Positions 57,520 to 64,000 of a stretch of 64,000 nt of DNA are shown in pieces. A program made the position numbers and the translations under genes. The first letter of the stretch is position 1. Each line of letters opens with the position of its first letter. This stretch comes from Photobacterium kagoshimensis (GTDB taxonomy: Bacteria > Pseudomonadota > Gammaproteobacteria > Enterobacterales > Vibrionaceae): positions 1 through 64,000 of the forward strand of contig NZ_JAKJSO010000014.1 in the NCBI RefSeq assembly GCF_050337045.1. The letters run 5' to 3'. A model generated the notes under the pieces. That model did not search any database, had not been told where the DNA came from, and worked only from the letters and a program-made list of their open reading frames with translations.

Positions 57520-57908
57520 GTCGGAAGGAACTGACGGAACGGAACAGGAACTAAGCCAAGGATTTGGTAGCCTCAGGAAGAGGGCGATGAATTAGGATGA
57601 TTTATCGGACAAGGACTGTGAAGGGATAATCGAATGGAATCGATATAGTAAATAGGATATTTACTAGTCAGGATGACAATGGAACACTTCAGGATGAAGT
57701 AGGGACACCTCCAGGACGGAGAAGAGAGTCGAAACAGGAAGCATCGACGGGTCAAGGATTGATCAGTAGGACATCTCTAGGATAGAGACATAAGGGACTG
57801 AGCTGAAGGATTCAGCGTAATCATGGAATGATGCAGGGAGCACCATAGTAGCCGGATTGCTGCAAGTAAGACCTAAGGGCGCGACGAAAGTCGCGCCCGT
57901 TCTTTTTT
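57520..57908 (+). ncRNA. csrB: CsrB-family regulatory RNA (CsrA sponge)
   Basis: About 389 nt with no ORF on this strand but about 28 GGA motifs, many as AGGA or CAGGATG in short hairpin loops (for example ACTTCAGGATGAAGT and CTCCAGGACGGAG, nearly identical to loops of E. coli CsrB). Starts GTCGGAAGG and ends in a strong terminator. CsrB-type RNAs sequester the translational regulator CsrA; they are switched on by the BarA/UvrY (VarS/VarA) two-component system. Family certain by motif content; copy identity (CsrB1-4) not. Confidence 0.93.
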
Positions 57909-57909
57909 G
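57877..57909 (+). terminator. Terminator of the CsrB-like RNA
   Basis: Perfect 9-bp GC-rich stem GGGCGCGAC/GTCGCGCCC with GAAA tetraloop, then T-rich end. Confidence 0.95.
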
Positions 57910-57990
57910 GATTCTAGCAAAAAGCTTATAGCTGCATCATTGAAAATAAATCTAAAATGATCAGCTAGTTAGATTAGTATAAGTAGCTGC

Positions 57991-59148
57991 TTAGCTTGCC
58001 AATACTTCTGGTTTACGTTTCGCACTCGCAATAAGCATGTAAATTGCAGTCGCCAGTAAAATCACAAAGAAGAAAGCGGTTAACCCATCTTCTGTTTTCA
58101 TGAATTTATCCGCCACAATTGGCCCTAGCGCAGAGCCTAAGCTGTAGCTAAATAGCATGACTTGTGTTGCCGCAACAATGAAAGCGCTATCGAGTTCATC
58201 ACACGCCAGTGTAATGGCTATTGGGTACAACGCAAACGCCGACATCCCCAGTAAAGCTAGCATTGTCATCATCATTGCAAAGCTGGTTTCAAAGTGAATG
58301 ATACCCATCGCAAAGACACCGACTAAACAAGCTAGTGCCATCAATAATGATTTACTCATACGGATTGATAACCAGCTAACAATCGGCTGAATAAACATAC
58401 CGCCAAGAATGATCGCTGCCATCAGTACACTGATTTGCTCGTTAGCAATGCCTTCTTGTTGTAAAGACAGTGGCATTAGGCCGTAAATCGAGCCCATTAG
58501 AATCCCAGAGACAAGACAGCCAATCAATGCTGGCTTACGCAGTTGCATGATTTGCTGCAACGATAAGCTTTGTGGGTGCTCTAGCGTTGGCTGACCTTGT
58601 TTGCACAATAGTGGTGGAAGCATTGCCACGCACAGTAGTGCTAAGATCATAATAAAAGGTTCGAAACCTTGAGTGCCAACAATTGTAATTCCAAATTGCC
58701 CCAGCGTTGTACCGCCATACAGGGATGTCATGTAAAAACCTAGGCGTTTAGCGCGTTCTTTTTTGTCGCCAATCAGCAACCAAGACTCAATAACAACAAA
58801 CACACCCGCAACAGCAATACCTGCGATGAAGCGTGCAAGTAGCCATACTTGTTGTGATGGAACAAGCGGCATCATGATCACGGTTGCAGCTAACAAGCTT
58901 AGAAAAGCAATGAATGAAACACGGTGCCCTAAGCGAACCACAATAGGCTCAACAATAATAGAACCTAGGAGTAGGCCACAGTAATAACTACTTGCTAACC
59001 AGCTGACTAGATCCTGACTCATCTTAAATTCATTCGTAATTAACGGAATAAGACTCATCAAGTAGCCAGAAGCGATAGCAAAAATAGTTAAGCCCGCAAC
59101 AGGCACGAAAGTGCTGCTTCGACGAGCTAGAGTAGTGGTAGTTGTCAC
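57991..59148 (-). CDS. MFS transporter (YcaD-like)
   Basis: 385 residues from GTG 59148 (GGAG 9 nt upstream); TTG 59175 would add nine residues. Twelve membrane helices. Helix-2/3 loop VRLGHRVSF and helix-4 region VVIESWLLI fit the MFS group containing YcaD. Substrate unknown. No terminator obvious; it converges with the CsrB-like RNA terminator. Divergent from the marR-dmeF region. Confidence 0.85.
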   Translation of the reverse strand: MTTTTTLARRSSTFVPVAGLTIFAIASGYLMSLIPLITNEFKMSQDLVSWLASSYYCGLLLGSIIVEPIVVRLGHRVSFIAFLSLLAATVIMMPLVPSQQVWLLARFIAGIAVAGVFVVIESWLLIGDKKERAKRLGFYMTSLYGGTTLGQFGITIVGTQGFEPFIMILALLCVAMLPPLLCKQGQPTLEHPQSLSLQQIMQLRKPALIGCLVSGILMGSIYGLMPLSLQQEGIANEQISVLMAAIILGGMFIQPIVSWLSIRMSKSLLMALACLVGVFAMGIIHFETSFAMMMTMLALLGMSAFALYPIAITLACDELDSAFIVAATQVMLFSYSLGSALGPIVADKFMKTEDGLTAFFFVILLATAIYMLIASAKRKPEVLAS

Positions 59149-59607
59149 TACTGTGATCTCCAGTAAAAGTGTCAATAAAAAACAGCTAAAAAAGGGCTGT
59201 TTGCTTCAGTATGTGTGTAGATATTTGCAAGGAGAGTTGTTCGCGTACAACGGCAGAAAGGCTGTTGAGGTCGCTGGAATTTCGTGCAAATAATCTCAGA
59301 TGGCGGGACTATATCTTAAAAAAAGAAAACGTAAAATGAGAAAAAATAATCCGAATTAACAGTAATATTAATGGTGATAATAAGAGATTTTGAATGTTTA
59401 GAGTAGGATGTTGTTTGAAGTGGTTATAAATGGCATGTTTGGTTTAGTTGATTGATTTTTAATGATTTAAATATCATGTTGGTGGTTTTTACTCTTGGTT
59501 AACACAATAAATGTTTAGTGTATTAATGTTTTTATTTTAGGTATGGCAAGCCCATGTTTCTAGTTTGTTATTATTAACACTAAAAAATTATGGGCTTGAG
59601 CATGAAT
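59149..59607. other. Intergenic region
   Basis: About 460 bp, very A/T-rich. A pair CAAGCCCAT/ATGGGCTTG (59547-59555/59590-59598) with a 34-nt spacer lies just downstream of marR and could be a weak terminator for it. No gene seen. Confidence 0.5.
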
Positions 59608-60024
59608 TTAAAATTCTTGGTTCATTATTTGTAGGCATTTAAGCATGTGTAAGCGGTCGGCATCGCTGAGCTTTGCTGTAATGTCTTGCGTTAGATTCAA
59701 ATGCAATTGGTCATGTTCTTGGTACAGCACTTCGCCAGACTCAGTTAGCTCTACAAGGATAGAACGACGATCGGATTCATGAGGACGTCGGCAGATTAAA
59801 CCAGCATTGACCATTTTATCGACTTGGACTGTCAGCGTGCCTGTTGTAACGCCAATTTTGTCTGCGAGTTCTTTCATTCGCATTGCGCCATGAGCGCCAA
59901 GTATTTCCACAATATGAACTTGCGGTAAGGAAAAACCCTTGTCACGGACAACAGATTGCTCCCACGACGATAGCTTTTCGTAAAATTCAATAATGGTGTG
60001 GTTTAACTGCTCGATGTCTTTCAT
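59608..60024 (-). CDS. MarR family transcriptional regulator
   Basis: 138 residues. Winged helix with MKELADKIGVTTGTLTVQVDKMVNAGLICRRPHESDRRSILVELTESG, the family signature incl. DRR wing. Starts 2 nt after the dmeF stop, so co-transcribed. Probably represses the dmeF-marR operon, and perhaps the divergent metal-efflux genes, through the TTGA-N3-TCAA sites at 61089-61131. Effector presumably a metal or organic ligand; unproved. Confidence 0.85.
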   Translation of the reverse strand: MKDIEQLNHTIIEFYEKLSSWEQSVVRDKGFSLPQVHIVEILGAHGAMRMKELADKIGVTTGTLTVQVDKMVNAGLICRRPHESDRRSILVELTESGEVLYQEHDQLHLNLTQDITAKLSDADRLHMLKCLQIMNQEF

Positions 60025-60026
60025 TT

Positions 60027-61022
60027 TTATTCCGAGGCCACCTCATTATGATGGCATTGCTGAACTTCAATCGTTAAGTGGTTGAGTTTATCGAAATTTC
60101 GAAGCAATTGCTTGTAGTGTGTTACTTCTGCTGGGGTTGAGGTGACCACAGCAATAGCCGCAGCGTAGTGATCGGCACTGACTTTCCAAATATGAATATC
60201 ACTGACCTTGGTGTCTTTGTCTTGTTCTAGTGTCTCAATAATTTGTCGTTGGTACTGATTGTCTATACCAGCATCGAGCAGAATTGGACTGGTTTGTAGC
60301 ATCAGTCCGTATGCCCAGCGGGTGATGATAACCGCTCCCACAACTCCCATAGCAGCGTCCATCCAATTAAATCTAAAATACTTACCGCAGAATAAAGCGA
60401 CAATCGCAAGAAGTGAGGTGAGTGCATCGGCCAATACATGGAAGTAAGCAGCCTTTAAATTGTGATCATCGTGGTGCGTGTGCCCCTTATGCTGAGTAGG
60501 TGTATCAGCATCATGGTGGCTGTGGCTGTGGCTATGGCTATGGCTATGGTGATCGTGGTGATGATCATCTTTCAGTAAAAATACACTGGCTAGATTAACA
60601 ATCAGGCCGATCACAGCAACAAAGATAGCTTCATTAAATTGGATTTGCTGTGGTGAAAATAAACGGTGTACCGATTCAACCAACATGATCAGTGCGACTA
60701 ACCCTAGCGTTATTGCGCTGGTAAAGCCCCCCAACACGCTTACTTTTCCTGCGCCAAAGGCAAATTTATCTGTGTTGGCATGCTTACGTGCATAGCGGTA
60801 GGCAAAAAGGGTGATCATGAAAGCAGCGGCATGTGTACCCATGTGCCAACCATCGGCCAGCAGCGCCATCGATCCATAAAGCGTACCTGCAATGATTTCA
60901 GCCAGCATAGTGACTATGGTTAACAATAAAACATAGTAGGTACGACGCTCACCTTTGTGATTGTGATTTACAAAGTCATGGTTATGTTGCCAAGGTGCAA
61001 GTGAATGTGGCTGGTGCTGCAT
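60027..61022 (-). CDS. dmeF: CDF cobalt/nickel-type efflux transporter
   Basis: 331 residues. Six helices; N-terminal HQPHSLAPWQHNHDFVNHNHKG His-rich region followed by ERRTYYVLL, ADGWHMGTHAAA (helix 2 metal residues) and HVLADALTS (helix 5), with a His-Ser-rich loop encoded by near-tandem CTATGG/CTGTGG hexamers (about residues 154-188). This pattern matches DmeF of the CDF family, which exports cobalt and nickel. Substrate inferred. First gene of dmeF-marR. Confidence 0.82.
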   Translation of the reverse strand: MQHQPHSLAPWQHNHDFVNHNHKGERRTYYVLLLTIVTMLAEIIAGTLYGSMALLADGWHMGTHAAAFMITLFAYRYARKHANTDKFAFGAGKVSVLGGFTSAITLGLVALIMLVESVHRLFSPQQIQFNEAIFVAVIGLIVNLASVFLLKDDHHHDHHSHSHSHSHSHHDADTPTQHKGHTHHDDHNLKAAYFHVLADALTSLLAIVALFCGKYFRFNWMDAAMGVVGAVIITRWAYGLMLQTSPILLDAGIDNQYQRQIIETLEQDKDTKVSDIHIWKVSADHYAAAIAVVTSTPAEVTHYKQLLRNFDKLNHLTIEVQQCHHNEVASE

Positions 61023-61088
61023 ATTGAACCCTTAAGTTGTTTGCTTTACAACTAGCTTGTTGAACAAGTAGTTTGAATTTTAAGTATC

Positions 61089-61131
61089 TTGATAGTCAAA
61101 CTATATTGGCAGTATTTAGTTTGATTATCAA
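61089..61131. promoter_or_regulatory. Paired MarR-type operators
   Basis: TTGATAGTCAA (61089-61099) and TTGATTATCAA (61121-61131), each a TTGA-N3-TCAA dyad, 32 bp apart centre to centre (three helical turns). Together they are a larger inverted repeat (61088-61103/61117-61132). A third TAGTTTGA half lies at 61069-61076. Location between dmeF-marR and the divergent efflux genes suits a shared operator. Confidence 0.55.
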
Positions 61132-61280
61132 GGTAAATGCCAGTAGATGAATGGCGATGACAGTGGGTTCGTTCTGAAAAGATAGTTGATAAATCGCATT
61201 TCTCGTAGAGAGAGACTTGACCTTCCTCTAAGGGGAAGGTTTACACTTTTACGGTTTCTTATTGTTATTAATGAAGTTTG

Positions 61281-61757
61281 ATGCCGATATTACTGCGTTT
61301 GTTTTCTTTGCCTGCAACAACCTTGGTTGTGATCATCAGTTTGATCATCCAACCTGTGCTGGCACAGCAACAAATGTTGAATATGACAGGTAATCATCAA
61401 CATAGTATTGCTGTGCCTGATGTTAAAGTGATGACTTCAACGGCAGAAAAAGAACACTTGCCTGAGTGCATGCAGCATGGCTCTCACTCGCACCATGCAA
61501 GCCAATCCTCTTCATCTTCTTTATGTATGACGACAAGCCATGCCTCTGGTATGAGTCAACAGGCTGATGTTTCGTGTTGCAGTTCAATGGATATGCTAGA
61601 TAGCTGCTGCAATATCACGCATTGTCAAAGCCACCTTTTTATTACCGCATCTTTTCCTGCGATTTCACATGCACAAACGTCGCATGCCCCTATTATTCGC
61701 ACCTTTAGTTCTCCAATTAAACATACCGATAACCTCTTTCGCCCTCCGATAGCATAG
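61281..61757 (+). CDS. Exported Cys/His/Met-rich protein at a metal-efflux locus
   Basis: 158 residues from ATG 61281 (TTG 61278 is one codon earlier). Signal helix about 8-30 ending LAQQ, then short His/Met-rich stretches (NMTGNHQHS, HGSHSHHASQSSS) and a Cys-rich core with CCSSMDMLDSCCNITHC. Probably periplasmic and metal-binding, from composition and from the next genes being CusC- and CusB-like. No family recognised. Confidence 0.7.
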   Translation: MPILLRLFSLPATTLVVIISLIIQPVLAQQQMLNMTGNHQHSIAVPDVKVMTSTAEKEHLPECMQHGSHSHHASQSSSSSLCMTTSHASGMSQQADVSCCSSMDMLDSCCNITHCQSHLFITASFPAISHAQTSHAPIIRTFSSPIKHTDNLFRPPIA

Positions 61758-61926
61758 CGCCTTTCAATAACCTATTGGTTGCAATAGCACGGCGATCGCT
61801 TTTGTTGATGCTGTGTCGTTGTTAACCCGCTTATGTGCTTTTTATTTTTAATCAAACAATTGGTTAACCAGTAGTCTGGATGTAAAAAGCAGCGTTGAAG
61901 TACCCTCCTTATTGAAGGATGTGATT

Positions 61927-63201
61927 ATGCACAAAGGTGTATTTGCAGGTGTTATTAGCATGTCGTTATTACAGGCAATTGCATTTCCAGCCATGGCCAG
62001 TAGCGATTTATCGCATTGGATAACATGGGCCGTAGAACATGATGTCGCAAAACAACAAATTCAATCGCAAGCCGATGCGATGACAGACGCTGGTGTAGCT
62101 AGCAGTCAGTGGATGGATCCAAAATTAAAACTCGGTGTGGGTGGATTACCTATCGATTCGTTTGCCTTGGATAAAGATCCCATGACTAATCTCTCGGTTG
62201 GTCTGATGCAGCAATTTGGGCGAGGTGACACGCTAACGTTAAAGCAACAACAAACCCGTGAACAAGCTGACAGTATTCGAAAGAAATTGGGTGTACGCGC
62301 ATTAGATGTGCGCTTTGCGATGACCAACTTATGGATTGAAGCTGTATATCAACGCAATGCTCGTCAACTGTTACAGCAAAATAAGGCGCTGTTTAAAGAG
62401 CTAGAGCAATATCTGAGTATGAATTACGGTGTTGGCGTTAACCAAGCGCAAGATGTAATTCAAGCTCAACTTCAAATTGCGCGAGTCGATGACAAACTTG
62501 ATGCCAATGCGCAAGTTCAACAACGCATAAAAGCACAATTGAGTGAGTGGTTAGGTGAGCAGGCACAGTCCGTTGTTCCCAAACACTATCCGAAATGGTC
62601 GGCACTTCAGGCCTATCTTGATACACAAACCTCATCGCCTAATTATTACTCGGCATTAGCACAGCACCCTTCGGTGGCTGTGGTCGATGCGCTGATTAAG
62701 AGTAATGAAACCAGCATTGATATTGCGAATGAAGCCTATCAACCACAGTTTGGTGTCGAGGTGATGTACGGTAATCGACAAGCCACAGGGATGAATGGCC
62801 AACCCGCTTCAGATTTACTGAGTGTGTATTTGACCATGGATATTCCGTTGTTTACTGAAAACCGCCAAGACAAACAGGTTTCTTCTGCTCAGCACCAACT
62901 TGGTGCCACTAAGGCACAGCGTGACTTACTTCTTCAGCAAATGAATGCGCAAGTGGAGGCTGTACGTCACGACCGCATGAATCTTCAACAGCGCTTAGAT
63001 CGCTATCAAAATGGATTGCTGCGCTATGCCAAAGAGAAAACTCAAGCCATAGAACGAGGCTATCAAAATAATACCAGTCAGTTGGATGAGTACATTCGAG
63101 CAGCGAGTGATGCCTTGAGTGTGGAATTGGAACAAGCTCGATTACAGGCTGATCTTGCGCTAGCGAACGCCAAGCTTTCTTACTTATTAAATAAATTCTG
63201 A
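61927..63201 (+). CDS. CusC-like outer-membrane efflux (TolC family) protein
   Basis: 424 residues from ATG 61927 (GAAGGAT 7 nt upstream; TTG 61912 rejected). Signal ends AMASS, then two TolC repeats; GLMQQFGRGDTLTLKQQQ and coiled-coil helices rich in Gln and Ala. First channel gene of a tripartite RND exporter with the CusB-like adaptor 8 nt downstream. Copper/silver or nickel/cobalt is likely; decided by the missing RND gene. Confidence 0.87.
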   Translation: MHKGVFAGVISMSLLQAIAFPAMASSDLSHWITWAVEHDVAKQQIQSQADAMTDAGVASSQWMDPKLKLGVGGLPIDSFALDKDPMTNLSVGLMQQFGRGDTLTLKQQQTREQADSIRKKLGVRALDVRFAMTNLWIEAVYQRNARQLLQQNKALFKELEQYLSMNYGVGVNQAQDVIQAQLQIARVDDKLDANAQVQQRIKAQLSEWLGEQAQSVVPKHYPKWSALQAYLDTQTSSPNYYSALAQHPSVAVVDALIKSNETSIDIANEAYQPQFGVEVMYGNRQATGMNGQPASDLLSVYLTMDIPLFTENRQDKQVSSAQHQLGATKAQRDLLLQQMNAQVEAVRHDRMNLQQRLDRYQNGLLRYAKEKTQAIERGYQNNTSQLDEYIRAASDALSVELEQARLQADLALANAKLSYLLNKF

Positions 63202-63209
63202 GAGGCAAC

Positions 63210-64000
63210 ATGAAAAAAACATTAACAGTTGCAGTGTTGTCACTGGCAGTAGGAAGTGCAGTCGGTTATTACGCGAGTCACCATGGTGGCTTTGGTGCGG
63301 GTGCGCAGGAGAGTCAAGGCCATAATGCGATAGCAACGGGTTCGAGTGCAAATGAGCCTTTGTATTGGGTTGCACCCATGGATCCGAAATACAAGCGCGA
63401 TAAACCGGGTAAATCACCAATGGGCATGGACTTGATCCCCGTTTATGCGGATGAAAACAAAACAGAAAAAGTGGCTGGCACAGTCGAAATATCACCCGCT
63501 ATTGAAAATAATTTAGGGGTGAAAACCGCACAAGTCGAACAGCAAAGGTTAGTCCCACGTATTGATACTGTGGGGTATGTTGCTTTTGACGAAAGCCAAA
63601 TGTGGCAGATCAATAGCCGCGTGAGTGGCTGGGTTCAAACTTTAAACGTCGCAGCAATTGGCGATAAGGTTGTAAAAGGACAAGTCTTGTTTGAGCTCTA
63701 TTCACCTGAGTTAGTGAAAGCACAAGAAGAGCTGTTAAATGCCAAAAGATTAGGGCGAGCAGCTTTAGTGCAAGGGGCGAAAGAGCGTTTGTTGGTATTA
63801 GGGGTGGATAGCGAGCAAATTCAGCGAGTATTGCAACGTGGTAAAGCAATGAAGCAGATAGAGGTCAAAGCCCCAGCAGATGGTGTTGTTGCGAGCTTGA
63901 ACATTCGCCAAGGGGCGTATCTTTCTCCGCAACAAACTGTGATCAGCGGGGGGGATTTAACCAGTATTTGGGTCGATGCAGAAGTGTTCGAGCGTCAAGC
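63210..64000 (+). CDS. CusB-like membrane fusion protein, cut by right edge
   Basis: At least 263 residues in the window. N-terminal signal/anchor (7-23), then a heavy-metal-binding domain segment YWVAPMDPKYKRD ... PMGMDLIPVYADE (about 53-81) with Met and Asp/Tyr replacing the usual Cys-His form, then the lipoyl/hairpin region (FELYSPELVKAQEELLNAK) and start of the barrel. Resembles CusB of copper/silver RND efflux. GAGAGG precedes the ATG. The RND pump would lie outside the window. Confidence 0.87.
   Translation, partial: MKKTLTVAVLSLAVGSAVGYYASHHGGFGAGAQESQGHNAIATGSSANEPLYWVAPMDPKYKRDKPGKSPMGMDLIPVYADENKTEKVAGTVEISPAIENNLGVKTAQVEQQRLVPRIDTVGYVAFDESQMWQINSRVSGWVQTLNVAAIGDKVVKGQVLFELYSPELVKAQEELLNAKRLGRAALVQGAKERLLVLGVDSEQIQRVLQRGKAMKQIEVKAPADGVVASLNIRQGAYLSPQQTVISGGDLTSIWVDAEVFERQ

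Noticed and set aside
57573..57755. 60-codon minus-strand ORF inside the CsrB-like RNA gene
   Set aside because: It is antisense to a structured RNA; Ser/Pro/Cys-rich translation comes from the reverse complement of the GGA loops.

Overview
The window reads as a chromosomal segment of a marine gammaproteobacterium of the Vibrionaceae, most likely Photobacterium. This is inferred from gene content: a phaB-phaA-phasin-phaC block, a secD/secF pair with a VemP-like gene upstream, a CsrB-type RNA, many GGDEF/chemoreceptor-style signalling genes and moderate G+C. I see no tRNA, rRNA, insertion sequence, phage gene or CRISPR array, so this is ordinary accessory/core chromosome rather than an island.

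Left part (1-12.4 kb). On the minus strand lies a MoxR / DUF58 / DUF4381 / BatA / BatB-TPR operon, cut by the left edge inside an extreme Gln/Asn microsatellite. The polyhydroxyalkanoate operon phaB-phaA-phaP-phaC follows on the plus strand, with a terminator-like hairpin just before phaC. A convergent REC-REC-GGDEF regulator and a four-repeat DUF333 lipoprotein come next.

12.6-32 kb. A giant AsmA-family protein and an outer-membrane barrel (both minus) precede a zinc-type ABC uptake operon (small membrane ORF, znuC, znuB, znuA with a His-Asp microsatellite) behind a Zur-like operator. Then come an HBM-type chemoreceptor, a long-chain acyl-CoA ligase, an L,D-transpeptidase, a TetR regulator, a probable CRP-activated small RNA, and a TolC/HlyD/ABC-2/ABC-2 export operon that lacks its own ATPase.

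32-44 kb. Mostly small single genes: CreA, DUF2157, META-domain lipoprotein, DUF1289/CWC cysteine-rich protein, two GNAT enzymes, an SRPBCC protein, a secreted 20-residue leucine-rich-repeat protein, a lone prepilin, a NupC nucleoside transporter with a PurR-like site, a VOC protein and a beta-hydroxyacid dehydrogenase.

44-48 kb. The most interesting locus: an exported 176-residue protein carrying a VemP-like GWKESN segment near its C terminus, followed by secD and secF. The RNA around its stop codon can pair with the Shine-Dalgarno region of secD. This is the architecture expected of a force-sensing arrest peptide that controls a second SecDF.

48-64 kb. A second chemoreceptor, a run of small orphan genes, metC, tag, a CDF transporter, DUF1904, an SMR pump, a CsrB-like RNA of about 390 nt with about 28 GGA motifs and an 18-bp palindromic UvrY/VarA box, an MFS transporter, and a metal-efflux area (dmeF-marR diverging from a Cys/His-rich exported protein, a CusC-like channel and a CusB-like adaptor cut by the right edge).
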